From positions 26,952,501 through 27,016,500 of the forward strand of contig NC_080577.1 in assembly GCF_029962835.1 (NCBI RefSeq): DNA of 64,000 nt. The letters run 5' to 3'. This document shows positions 49,840 through 61,806 of this stretch, piece after piece; the first letter of the stretch is position 1, and each line of letters begins with the position of its first letter. A program made the position numbers and the translations under genes. Under the pieces are notes generated by a model, which saw nothing but the letters and a program-made list of their open reading frames with translations, was not told where the DNA came from and ran no database searches. Source of the stretch: Magnolia sinica (lineage: Eukaryota > Streptophyta > Magnoliopsida > Magnoliales > Magnoliaceae).

Positions 49840-50560
49840 GAAGTGAAATTGAACGAAGACCGATGTGAAATAGACTGAGGATCGACTGAAGTTGTTTGCG
49901 AACTAAATTAAATTGACCACGAACTAAGTTTTGATGACTGCGAATTGAATTAAATTGACTGCAAACTAAGTTAAATTGACCGCGAATCAAGTTAAAATGA
50001 CCATGAACTAAGTTAAATTGATCATGAACCAAGTTAAATTGACCACGAACTAAGTTAAAATGACCGCAAACTGAGTTAAAGTTGATCACGAACTGACTTG
50101 AATTAACCGCGAACTGAGTTAAATTGACTGAGGACTAAGTGAAATTGATCGATGGAGGCTTGAAATTGACATCTTGACCGAGAACTGTGTCAAATTGACC
50201 GATAACTGCTTAAGTGAGTTCTCAGTCAATTTCACTCACTTATCAATTAATTTCATTTAGTACATGGTCAATTTCACTAAGTTCACGGTCAATTTGACTT
50301 AGTTCGCTGTCAATTCAACTAAGTTCGCGGTCAATTTCACGATGTTTGCGGTCAATTTAACTGAGTTCTCGGTCAATTTCACGATGTTCACGGTCAATTT
50401 AACTTAGTTCAAGATGTCAATTTCAAGCAGTTATCAATCAATTTCACTTAGTCCCCGATCAATTTCACTTAGTCCGCGGTCAATTTCAATAAGTTCGCGG
50501 TCAATTTTAATCAGTTTGCGGTCAATTTAACTTAGTTCGCAGTCAATTTCAATCAGTTTG
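49840..50560. repeat. Inverted pair of 21-bp minisatellite arrays
   Basis: Forward units (gaactaagttaaattgaccgc) run from 49840 to about 50210, then the same unit in reverse (gcggtcaatttaacttagttc) from about 50215 to 50560. The open frame of repeated GQFNLVR heptads on the minus strand is a by-product of the 21-bp period. Similar units resume at 51.84 kb after an inserted LTR. Confidence 0.85.
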
Positions 50561-51843
50561 TGTTGAGTGTGAAATATTACATATTTTTTTCTATTTATAA
50601 TTTGGATTTATAAACATGATAGTGCTTAATTGATTTAATTATGCATGTTTTCATATGCGAGATGATTTCGAGAATTTAAGGTGAGATCGATATCAAAAGG
50701 AAGATTTATGTTTAAAAGATTACCGAATAAAGATTTAGAGGTCTGTTAGTCATTGGTGAAGAATTCACATGCCAAAGATCCAAAATAAATAAGTGAGGAA
50801 TGAAGAGAATCAAAGATTTGAAGTGAAAAAAAAGAATCCTGAAAATAAACATATTCCTGAAATTGTCCTAAAAATATATGTTTTAAAAATCTGAGTCTTC
50901 TTTAGAAAACTACGCAGAGTGCGTAAATTTGAGGCGGTTTAAACTCTGAGTCTATTTTGAAAAGCTGTACAAAGTGTGTAAATTTGAGGCAGTTTAAACT
51001 CCAAGTCTATTTTGAAAAACTGCGCAGAGTACGTAGATTTGAGGCGGTTTCTAGATTTTTTCAATTCAGTGCAAAAGTTGGAGTTCCACAAATATAAATA
51101 GGACTCCCTAGGATGCTCAAAGTATCCTCTAGGGTTTGAAAAGGTCTCACTGAGCATAGCACAAGGGTGGAGTAGTTGTTAAAGAGTTTTTCTTCTTCCC
51201 TAGTTTATTTTTCATGCTTTGTTTAAGAGCTTTTGTTTCATTCATGTCTATGGTTGGCTAAACCTCTTAGCTAGGGCTAAGAGGTGAAGCTTGTAGCTTG
51301 TTTTGATGTTTATTTTGCTTTGATTCTTGTTCTTATTGAACCTCATTGATTTATAGTTTGATATTAAATGAATATTTCAGTTTTCTATAATTTATTATGA
51401 CTCAAATAATAATAGATACTGTGATATCTTTGGATTTATTCTCTTCCTATTTTGAAATAGCAAGATTAGTAAATCCCGCTGTTCACCATTGTCTCATGGA
51501 CATATTAGGGTGATGGAGTCCCTTCCAATCATCACAATTCTCCTCCATTGAGAATTAGGTCAATGAAAAGTTTAGATTTGATTTAAATTGCTTCATCTTC
51601 TAATAGAATATGATATGACTCTAATTCCAATTGTGTTCCTTGAATCAAGTAAGGTAGCATCTTGATAGCTACAAGTGGATCCTTGGATACCATAGTTCCC
51701 ACCTTTAAATTCATAAGTTTTAATCAACACTATTCACTATTGCTCTCAATTATTCAGATTTCAAATTAGATCTTTTTCTAGTTGTAGTTGTAGTTATTTT
51801 TAGAATACGTACAAGTTTCGTCCATGTGGATACGGCCTGTTTG
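50556..51843 (+). mobile_element. Solo-LTR-like unit in element B (fossil)
   Basis: The unit 50561-51838 (1278 bp) starts tgttgagtgtg and has gtttg on both sides (50556-50560, 51839-51843), inside an otherwise continuous minisatellite array. A TATA-like atataaata lies near 51.09 kb, and the end 'tccatgtggatacgg' resembles the 3' ends of some Ty3/Gypsy LTRs. No internal retroelement region is present, so it would be a solo LTR. A short tandem repeat of about 61 bp lies at 50.88-51.05 kb. Confidence 0.55.
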
Positions 51844-51864
51844 CGGTCAATCTCACTCAGTTCG

Positions 51865-52446
51865 CAGACAATTTCACTCACTTCGTAATCAATTTCACGA
51901 TGTTCTTGGGCAAAAATGCAACATATAACTCGAAAAAATGACCAATAATTGAGTGAAATTAGCCGCAAACTTGTTGAATTTCACCTATGAGTCAAGTACT
52001 TTGACTTGGAATTCGTTAAAATGACCGACGATTTGGGAAACTGACACTATACTTTATGATTTCTTACCACAATAAGTCAACTTTCACACTATACTTCATT
52101 AAATATTGAACGTTATTGTTAATATATTTTTCAATTCATCCTTGTAGTTTGCAAGTCAAATTGACCGATAACTACTTGAAATTGACATCGTTTTGACCGA
52201 GAATTTGTAGAAATTGACCGACAGTTTCATGAAATTAATTGAGAAATGAGTGAAACGAGCCACAAACTTATTGAAATTCACCTATTAGTCGAGCACTTTG
52301 ACTTGGACTTCGCCAAAAATGACTGCCGACTCGGGAAACTGACATTATACTTTATGATTTTTCACCGCAATAAGTCAACTTTCACAGTATGTTTCATTAA
52401 ATATTGAATGTTATTGTTGATATATTTTTCAATTCATCCCTGTAGA
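51865..52446 (+). repeat. Direct duplication in element B, period about 297 bp
   Basis: Two units share caccta(t/g)(g/t)agtc..., gggaaactgacat and 'attgttgatatatttttc'-type sequence (51971-52155 against 52268-52446). They are moderately diverged, so older than the duplication at 4661. Confidence 0.75.
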
Positions 52447-52490
52447 TGGAAAGTGGTGGATTTGTAGGTAGAAAGAAGAAATATTCTAAA

Positions 52491-55400
52491 CAACCTGTGA
52501 GACCCGACCCGAGTTCGCATGTGTGCATGTGTGTGTGTGAGTATGCATTCCGTCCATCTTGATCCCGCGGTCCTACCGGTGGAATCCCGGCGACCCGTGA
52601 CCCTTGGATAATGTTTGCGGTCATCCGTGAGCCCAGTCATGAAGACCCGACTCGGATCGAGTTGAGGCCTATACCATTGTGACCGCATCGTCGTTGCGAT
52701 TCCAACGACGCGTCTTGTGCATTCATCCGACTTATAGATCAAAAGTTGTGAGCATTTCATCATGTGGCCCACTTTTTGTACAAAAGCATATGGACCACTC
52801 TCAGGCACAAGTTCCCATGCACACCACCCACACACACTACAATTCCCATAGAATAAACACTACCAATCCTAAACACTACCCACACCTAACCTACCCTAGC
52901 AAACATTGTTTGTATCACCATAGGTCATGATTTCTTTCTCTAACTAAGGAGGGAGAGTAATGATGACTCCCCTACAACCTTCCCTTCCTCTCTCTCCTCC
53001 TTCATTCTCTCATTTTCCTCTTCCATGGAAGAATTTTCAGCCCTCCCTCTCCCAATTTCCAGCAATTTTCCCTTCCTTTCTTCCTCCATCTAGCTACCAC
53101 AAATTCATCTTGACCATTAAACCTTTAAGCTTGGAGCTTGGAGTACCTAGTGTTGGTGGTAGCTTGAAGATTCAAGGTGGGTGATTATAATTGTTGATCT
53201 TATTTTCTACCCTTTGATCTTTTTTTTCTTTCTAGATGGATCATATGGGACCCACCAATCCATGGTGGGGATCCCATTTGATCCCATGGATGTGGCCCTT
53301 TGGCCCATCCTACATGCATGTCATGATCCATGATGGGGCCATTCTCCATGGACCCCATCATGATGTATTTTATAATCCACTCCATCTTAAGGTTATCTAT
53401 ACCCTAAGGATCATGTTGGGATGACATCCCAACCATCCATAACAATTATATATCATGCATGTAGTGATTTTATGTTGCATGTAAAATCAATGTAGTTGTA
53501 TGGGTATGATTCACTCTTGGGAGGGCCCACTAGTGGCGGGGCCCTACCCCCATGACCGGATTACTCTCTTTCCTTCTTTTCTTTCTCTGATGTATGGATG
53601 ATAGTGTGTGTGTGGCCCATTTATAGTGGGCCTTGGATGTCCCAAATAAATAAAAATAAAAATCCAGCAAGGTGGGATGCTCTTATCACCTAACTCCATG
53701 ATCATCGGACACCTTAATCAAATGCATGCAAGTGTCCTAGTTCTAGTATGTGATCTGGACTTATGTGGGACCCACTGAGGAAGGCCACACACCCTTTTTA
53801 TGGCTGGGATTATTGAGATATAGGCTGATGTGTCCAGCCATGTATTGCTGTCCAAAAACTTGGACTGTTGCGTGGATTGTCATGTTCAATCTTTGGCATG
53901 GATTTTTGGATCATGATTGTCATTATTTTCTTTATAAGTATGGAGTGTAATGAGAAGGTGTGGACCCCACCATGAGGTGTGATGGGTCATACCTCAGATG
54001 GTCCATGATATGGTACCCAAAAAGGAGGCCCATAGGGGTGGGCGGTCCACCTTGTTGGGCTGTCCAACCCACATGTATGGAGGGAAAACATACACTTCAG
54101 CTTGGTTTCTCTGAAGGATGGGCCACTTTTATGGACCCCACCTTACTTTATTTTATGAAGAAAATACTAAACCTCCATTTTTCCCCTCTTGGATGAAGGT
54201 TGGGCCCACCTTATTGGGTAAACAATGCATGGACAGCAACATCCCTTCCTGGACAGATTGAAATTCTTAATTTAATTAAAATATTTATGAGTATCCAAAA
54301 ATCATAAAATTTTACAGAGAGGTGGTTCACTTATGGTAGGACCCACCTACAAAATTTTGGGGCCAATGGACACCTGTACACACCATGGTGGTGGCTGGAC
54401 TGGCCCATTACAATACGGTGTCCAGATCAGTCCGATTTTTAGGACAGATTGATTTCTTTAAATAAATTAAAATATTTATATATGTCTAAAAATTCTGAAA
54501 TTTTGTGGAGATATGTTCCACCCATTCTAGGACCCACTTACCAAATTTTAGGGCCAATGGACCTCTGTGTACACCGTGGCAAGGGCCGGACTGGCCCACC
54601 ACGTTGGGACGTCCAGGTCAGTCCGATTTTCTAGACAGTTTATTTTATTTAAATAAATTAAAATATTTCTAAGTGTCCAAAAATCTTAAATTTTTGTGGG
54701 GGTATAGGTCACCTATGGAAGTATCACTCTGTAAAATTTCAGATCCAAAATACATTTGAGTTGCCCGTGGTATGGCTGGAAGTGGTTTGCTAGGCAGGGA
54801 CGCCCAGGCTGGGGCATCTAGCCTGCTTCGTGGGCCCACCTCGATGTGTTGAATGTCCCACCACCCATCCATGTAGGGTCCTTAGGGGATTGATCATACT
54901 TGCCCCCTTTTTATTCAATTAGAACACATTAGGTGGATTTTTGGGCCATATACCCCAGGTCCATAGGACTGCCTACACATGGGACATCCCTGCCTTAGGC
55001 TACTGCTGGGCTTGCATTCTAACAGTCTGGCCCATTTCATATATGTATTGTATATCCTCTCTCATCTGGTGGGGCCCACAGTGATGTGTGTGAGCCATCC
55101 AGAATTAATTATACTAAGAAATACTTCTAATGCTGAACTCCAACCAACCCAGAAATTTGGGTGGGCTGGAATTTGGCATTGAGCCCAATAACTGTTGCCT
55201 ATAGATGTTCTTTGGGGCAATATGGCCCACTAGATTTGAGGAGGATTTATGTCAGTATCTTATCATCTTAATTTTTATTTTTTTGGGGCTTAATTAGTGT
55301 ATGATTAAAGGCCCATCCCAAATAGGATTCTTCTTGGGCTAGTCTCTTAGTTAAGTAAGGGCCTTATAGCCTTGGTTGGGCTGGAACTTTTGATAGGCCC

Positions 55401-57257
55401 ATTGAACCCTTGGGTCCTATATTTACCATGTCATTGTGATGGGCCTTATGGGCCAAATACTCAAGTAGTTGGGCCCTTGTTTGCCCAGTATAATAAATCC
55501 ATACTTGGGCCGAGATGTGAGGCCCAACTTACATGTGTTAAAAATTTAAGAATTTCCCATATGTTGGGATAATGGGCTGCCCATTAGGCCTACCACAATG
55601 AATGAACCTATGACCCTTATGGTTGGGCCCTAACCTTGCTTAAGGGCCCACCAGGTTGCCTTTGTTTTTGGGCTTAGTGTATGGCCCACTAGGCCATAGG
55701 TTGATTGTGCCTTGGACCTTTCTTTGCATATATAGTAGGCTACCTTTTGGGACCCAGTTGAGGTTGAATGTCCTCCTTGGTGGCCCTAAGGTAGGCCCAT
55801 AGAGGCCCTTATAGGTGGTTAAAGGCCCACCTTGGGCCTGGCTAGGACTGTTCCTCCTTAGGATTTTGACTCTCTTAGTTTGTGGGTCATCCCAAAGTAC
55901 TGGGCTCCCACTAGAGGACTTCTCTTCTTCTTAGAATACCTGTCGATGTGCCTAGATCTTGACCCTCCTTGGGACAGACGATTTCATATTCCTCAGGTAG
56001 CACACTTACATCGTTGCAACCCATATGCATCATCTGTATGAATTGATTGCATTGTATAGTGGTCATTCAGGGATGGAGTTTCTTCCCTTTTGCACATTGA
56101 GTACTTGAAACTTGTGCATGATTTGTGTGTGTGACTCATGCATTGGCATCGCATTTCATGAGGATACCGCCCTTGCTTCATCAGGGCCTTGCCTCCACAG
56201 GGACATTTGTGGATGGCCGCATGTGTGGACACCGGAAATATTACTTGAGCATACTGGGTGCGTAGGATGCCCATGGGTGAGATTCTCAAAACTTTCATGG
56301 TACCAAGGATCTGCTCCAACGCCGTGACCGGGTGGAATACATGAGCGCATGAGGGCCTTATACCGTTAGGCCGCGACTCCCACTGTCGTGTAGTCGGTTG
56401 GATAGGGGTGTGGCCTTACCTGCCTGGTGTGAGGAGGCATTGCTAGGCTGAGTCTGACCAGCTCGTAAATGGGTCCGCTACCTTCAGGCCTTGTTGGTGA
56501 TTGGTTGTCCACAAGCGGGTAGTGAGGTCTCTTACGCTCGTTTGACTGGGTCTGCAGAGCGGCGGTCATTCAGCAGTGTAATGGACCCCGGTGATTTCCT
56601 TATGATTGAAAATGTACTTGACTTATGGTTTGGATATGAGCACTGACATTACTTACATCGCATTAGCATTGGCTGTACAAGCCCCCCTTTCATACATTGC
56701 CTTGGTATGGCACTCATTACTTATTGCATCGCATACATGGTAAGCCTTGGTAAGACTAGTGATATGTTCATTGATTATGCTTCTCTCCTTATACCTCCTA
56801 CTATTCTTCTGTGCACCATTGTCACACACTTACACCACCCTCTAAGCTTCTATAAGCTTATGCACGATTGATACGTGCAGGAGACTCTAGGTAGGCGCCG
56901 TAGCAGCAGAGCATGGAGTAGAGTTGAGCAGTGAGGACTCCAGTGTTGCTGATTTCTCTCTCTTTTCCTTTTTATTCTCATGTATGTCCTTTTGGACCTT
57001 CTGGATGATTGTAAAAGTTCAAATTTTTAGTGGATTTTGTGATGTGTGCCTTTGTTATTCTCAGATGTACTTGTTGTGATCTTGGGTATGCTCGCATTGG
57101 AAGTGATTATATTGTTATGAAAATCCTCCTTGTAAGATCCCAGGATCGGAACCTACCTCAGGAGCCGAGAATGGGGTACTACGGAGGCTGTTGCGGCCAG
57201 AACCGGCCATCGGGTTCCTTGTGAGTCCGGTTACCGAGTCTGGGGCGTGACACAACC
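52491..57257 (+). mobile_element. Very long solo-LTR-like unit, 4.76 kb (fossil)
   Basis: The unit 52496-57252 starts tgtgagacccg and ends ggggcgtgaca, with caacc on both sides (52491-52495, 57253-57257). Ends of TGT...ACA type and a 5-bp duplication fit an LTR. No gag, protease, reverse transcriptase or integrase sequence was recognised inside, so it appears to be LTR only. A reverse copy starts at 61807. The exact flanking repeat suggests a fairly young insertion. The lineage is probably Ty3/Gypsy, not certain. Confidence 0.65.
54251..54800 (+). repeat. 190-bp tandem repeat inside the long LTR
   Basis: Nearly three units start at about 54251, 54442 and 54632 (ggacagattg...). Each has attaaaatattta and a 'ggccaatgga' segment. 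The period is 190-191 bp. Confidence 0.75.
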
Positions 57258-57740
57258 TTACCTCTCATAGTCGCCATATCAGTGAAATTCGTGTGGAAGA
57301 AGAAAAAGAAGAGTGCGTTGAAGTGAAACACGATTTTCGGAGATAAGCCTTCAAGATTCCACATTTAGGATGGAAGATGGCAGATGATAGATGTAAAGTA
57401 GTGATTCAATAGAGATTTGATGAAGAAAATGGGTGAAAATAAGGAATATTTTGATATAGATGAGTTCAGACATTTTTTTGGGTGTGGGTGAGTGAAAGGA
57501 ATGCAAGTAATAAAGCAGGGGCATTTTGGTCTAGTAGGTAAAACTGCAGCCGTACAACAGGGATTTAGTTTGGTAAAGTAAGTTTGGAGGTAACGACAAA
57601 GGTAGGTGGCTTAAAAGCGAGGCGTATAGTAGGAAAAAACTAGCAAATTTGTGCTGAAAAAGAAAAGTCACCCAAGTTTAAAAAGGATGAGCTTTCTCAG
57701 TGAGAGGTCAAAGCCTTGCTTACATCGTACCTGGTGGTCA
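57258..57740. other. Right part of element B
   Basis: This is the sequence between the long LTR and the right inverted end. A minus-strand frame of about 60 codons with an ATG is present but has no recognised similarity, so I do not call a gene. Confidence 0.4.
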
Positions 57741-58090
57741 TTATATTAAAAATCCCCTAGAGAAACTTATTAATTAGTGAATTATCACATAGAATTTGTA
57801 TACATGGCATTTACTTAGCTTAGATTAAATCGTTTAGAAATGGGACCCTGTGTAGATAGGTCATAATCACAGAATAGACTTGATTTAAACGTCCTGGCTA
57901 ATTAATAACGACCATTTATTTAGTGCATCTTAACCATTGATTTAACATCATTTCAGTACATTTGGTTACACCTCTGCTTCACTTTTCTTGGTTACTACAC
58001 ATGAATCATCGCACACTGCTACAATATCTCCTTGGCTCATTTTGACGAGCTACGCTAATTCCCATGCATGTCTACATGCGACTTTCTCGC
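57741..58090. other. Spacer, no gene seen
   Basis: AT-rich sequence to the right of element B. No recognised feature. Confidence 0.35.
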
Positions 58091-58860
58091 CACATGTGAA
58101 TAGATTGGTGGTGCACTAGACGGGCCCCACTATGTGCTTCCAAATACACATTACATTGTGACCCAACACCAAGTAGCTCAATGATGTTAGGATGTGGGTG
58201 ATGAGATTTGATTTGATTAGACCCATCCCACTATTAGAGATGGGCCGTCCAGTGGGTACTCGAGTTAACAACTTTGGATGAAGATTATTGGTGACCCAAA
58301 GACTCCATAGTTTGGTGGTGTTGGGCACATAGCAAGATTTGATTGGACCATGTGCCATCATTGAAGAGGACCACACAAAGCATGCTTGAAAGTTGTTAGC
58401 TCACCTCTAACAATACCATGTGATCCAATTAAATCCTGGTACATCACAACACCATCAAGCTCCATGATGTTTGGGTAATCATGCATCGAGTTAAACAACT
58501 TACAAATATGCTTTGCATGGGCTCCATATCTGGTAGGAGCTCATGGCCTTATTAAATCTGGTGTTGAGGTCATCATGCAATCCACATCCATCTGAAACCA
58601 TGCCTTTGAAGGGATGTGGATTGCATGGTAACCATAACAACACATACCTCAGTGGTGTTGGGACATGATGGGATTTGATTGGGCCACATGCCACTATTAA
58701 AGATGACTTGATTGAGTACCCACTTGACCTAATAACTTTCAAACATGCACCTATCTCTGACAATAGTACACGACCCAATCAAATCCCTCTACATCCCAAA
58801 TCCACCTAGGCATGTGGTGTTGGGGTCATTAAGTAACTGGTGTCCTTTTCAAAGCCAAAA
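58091..58860. repeat. Cluster of diverged hairpin repeats
   Basis: Degenerate copies of gatttgattggaccatg and its inverse (gacccaatcaaatccc) alternate three or more times, with 'acaacaccatcaagctcc'-like and 'gtggtgttggg' segments between them. They look like tandem or nested copies of one small palindromic MITE. Confidence 0.5.
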
Positions 58861-61806
58861 TGCAAATGGGCAGGGCAGTTCTTGCCATCACCATCGCCCA
58901 GGCCACTTATCCCAACCATTGCATGCGTGCAATGCCGAAGATGCTCATCTAGCTGTTGTTGGCAATTCAATCAAACACGGTGCTACACGTGTGAGTGAGG
59001 ACCTGTATTTAGATTTTATGTGCGATTATGATGTGTGGGCATGCTAGAGTCATACTTGACTCAATTTTTTATTGAACGTTGGTGCCCCTGCGCCAAACAA
59101 ATGCATAGGACCGAATTCGGAAATCCAGTTATCAAATCAACCACCAATTGAAATCAATGTTCGGGTGATTTGTGAAATTGATAAGGATTAGTACTTTCTG
59201 ATGGATTCTTTTTGCCTTATGACTTCATAACTTTTCTTTCAGCAATGATTGTAATTAATTTCAAAAAAAAAGGACGAACAGATAAATAAAAAGAAGGCTA
59301 AATAATGCCGATTTTTATTAATAATTAAATATGTGGCCTATTACAATCGACCAAGTATTAAAATAAAAAAACAAGAGATAAATACCCGATCCATTTGTAT
59401 GAACAAATGATTAAGGTGAATGATCAACAAGATGTGACCAGAGGGATGTGACTTCCTAAGAACTCAGTTGATCGGGATCCAACAACTTAGGGCTATGGAC
59501 ATTCAATCTAATCCTATAGTATTGTAACGATGAGCATTGGACAGTAGTGGTCTATGCTAAGATTAGGCTATGCTATACTATACTAGGATAATCAAAAAGA
59601 TAAATGTAAAGAAGATGAATTTGTGTTTGGTGTGAGTCTCAAGGTCTTCCTCGTGTGCTTTTTATTTTATTTTATGTATATAGGTTGTTAATGTGGCTAA
59701 ACCCTCATTGGGTTTCCTCATTGATCCTAGATCCTCCGTGTTTACGACATGCATTCAGGATAGGAAGGTCTCTGCTTTTACATAGATGGTCTCCTCTAGA
59801 AAACAACTGCATATAGATTTGGGATCGAGGACATTGGCTTTTAGATCTTTGTGTAAACAGTATCTTGGATGATGTTACATATAAAAATAGACCTATTAGG
59901 GGAAGCTTTACTACTAATCCCGAACCTGAAATCAATCATGATCACCCATATGGTGACCTAATTAAACTACCTCCTATAGGACTTTGAGCTCTTTCTCCAT
60001 TTTGATTGTGGTCCTGGAGGGGTCAAATTGTTCAGGACACTATTGCATTAAAAATAACTTTGCCAAAGTTGAAATTGTGTGGATAGTTTACCACGACATG
60101 CGTGGAAGTTTGGCGGAGCTTAGAATTACGGCTAAGTCTTTGAGGGGGTACATAGGACCAGTTAATTTTATTTTTTTACATAATTAACTAATTTACCAAT
60201 TTAATTCAATAAGACAAATAACACTCGGGCTTACAAACAAAGTGGGTCCAATCACATTGACTACAATAGATGTAACATTATAAACAATTATCTATAAAGG
60301 AGATAGTGATCTTATGAGTGAGATGTGATCAATTAGATTCCTAACATTCAATCCAAATTAAGCAATTAAACCTACAAGTATGAATATAAATGTACACAAA
60401 TGACAATGTCAAACACAAACATATATAGTGGTTCGGCTACTAACCTACTCTACTCCCGGTGAACGTACTCTCTTCGAGTGTAACAAAATTTCACAATCGG
60501 AGGTTTTAAATTAAGTTCACCTTTAACCATTACAATGGTTTCTCCTGCGCTAACCACTAACCTACACGTACACTCCCGTGTTGGAGGAACACGTTTCTAC
60601 CCGTGTCAGTGGCTCCCATAGAGACTTGTTAATTTTCTATCAGCTAACCAACAACTACCAGCAATCCTAATCTAAGGCCCTACGTACACTCTATCTAAAA
60701 GTTTTCTATGGAGACTAACATGTATGCACCCATGTCCGGTGAATGGGGTCCTAATCCAAGGCCTTACGGACACTTGCTGGAGGCTCCATATAGAGATTAA
60801 CACTCACGCACCTGTGTCCAATGAATTCAATCATACACAAGAACCTATTTGAGTTTGGATCACAAACTCTACATTCAATCCTGCGTAAGGGAAGAGTGTG
60901 AAATAAGCTCTAACAAATGACAACCTTACTTGTCAGATTTAGTCATTTTGTAGCGCCTTCTTAAGATACTTCTGTAATACTGTCATGTGCTTGAATTAGT
61001 TTCTCAATTGCTCCCATGATAGTTGATGTCAATGGTTTAACTCTATGATCAAACACATTGCATGCGATGTACCAATGAGGTGACCAAAGTGACAGGAAGA
61101 TGGTGGAATCTCCTACAACTAATGATAATAGTTGGTTCCCATTAGGGATTCACTTAGATGAGTGTTCTAGAGAGTTTAAACAAGGATATGCCTATAGGTT
61201 TGCGTTTAATCTTTAGAATAAGGTGGAGATCAAGTTCATCTTCCTAATGGAGGTTAGAATCCTCATTATAGTGGTAAAACTCAAGAAGATGACTTGAATC
61301 TAATAGGTTTAAAGGTTTATGATGAGAGATATGAGTGGGGAATCATATAAGCTCTAATTGGATAACAAATCCATCCAAATGCCTGATGCTCGAATGCTCT
61401 TTATATAGAAAACAGTTTGCCACGACTATAAAATAGGTAGAAAAATAGCATCCTTGATCGATTGACCGAGGGCCTTCGATTGATCGAACATCGTCAAAAT
61501 ATGCCAGAAAAACTTGTTGGACAATTTTGGCCATCTTCAATTGATTGAGCTTTGCTCGACAATCTGCTTTTTGAGCAGTTTAGTCTACAACTTTGAACAT
61601 CTTTTAGCCTTTTAATCATGTTTTAAATGAACTCCTAAGGCTGATGGATGATCAATTAAAGGTTTTCCTATTAAGGAATGGATCATTTGGATGTTAGATT
61701 GTTTTGGCTTTAAGATTAGGGTCACCAAGGCACCTTGTGAATTATCCGTTGTTCACTCCTTTGTGCTTCTTGTCCTCTTATGTCTTTGATTTTCATCTTC
61801 CAAGGG
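58861..61806. other. Gene-poor stretch, old LTR-like remnants possible
   Basis: Around 60.42-60.61 kb the 'gtggttcggctactaacc' segment, and around 61.35-61.57 kb a 'tctttatatagaaaac' box with 'atcgattgaccgag' repeats, resemble the flanks and promoters of plant LTR elements. They may be parts of one old minus-strand copy. No borders, coding domains or host genes were found. Confidence 0.3.

Larger units (their letters stand above)
44699..57740. mobile_element. Element B: outer terminal-inverted-repeat element, heavily interrupted
   Basis: The extreme ends are inverted copies: left 'gttttgacctctcactcag' near 44.73 kb, right the inverse of 'tgagaggtcaaagcc' near 57.70 kb. The left arm continues at 49.12-49.26 kb (gtacgcctcacttttaagcc), matching the inverse of 57.53-57.63 kb. 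Element A and two LTR-like units account for the rest; without them B is about 2.7 kb. The inside is short tandem repeats. The family is not settled: long inverted ends would fit Mutator-like or foldback elements. No target duplication was confirmed. Confidence 0.55.

Noticed and set aside
49745-50089. 114-codon minus-strand frame with GQFNLVR heptads
   Set aside because: The 7-residue period equals the 21-bp DNA unit, and the reversed half of the palindrome shows the same units with no open frame, so it is a repeat artefact.
49840-50560. CRISPR-like array of regularly spaced units
   Set aside because: Units are directly adjacent with no unique spacers, they invert halfway, and the DNA is plant nuclear.
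52434-52835. 133-codon minus-strand frame at the start of the long LTR
   Set aside because: No recognised domain, and it spans the LTR border and target duplication, so it cannot be an ancestral gene.
44699-57740. Host gene fragments captured by element B (Pack-MULE)
   Set aside because: A few short frames near 57.2-57.4 kb were considered, but none matches a recognisable plant protein.
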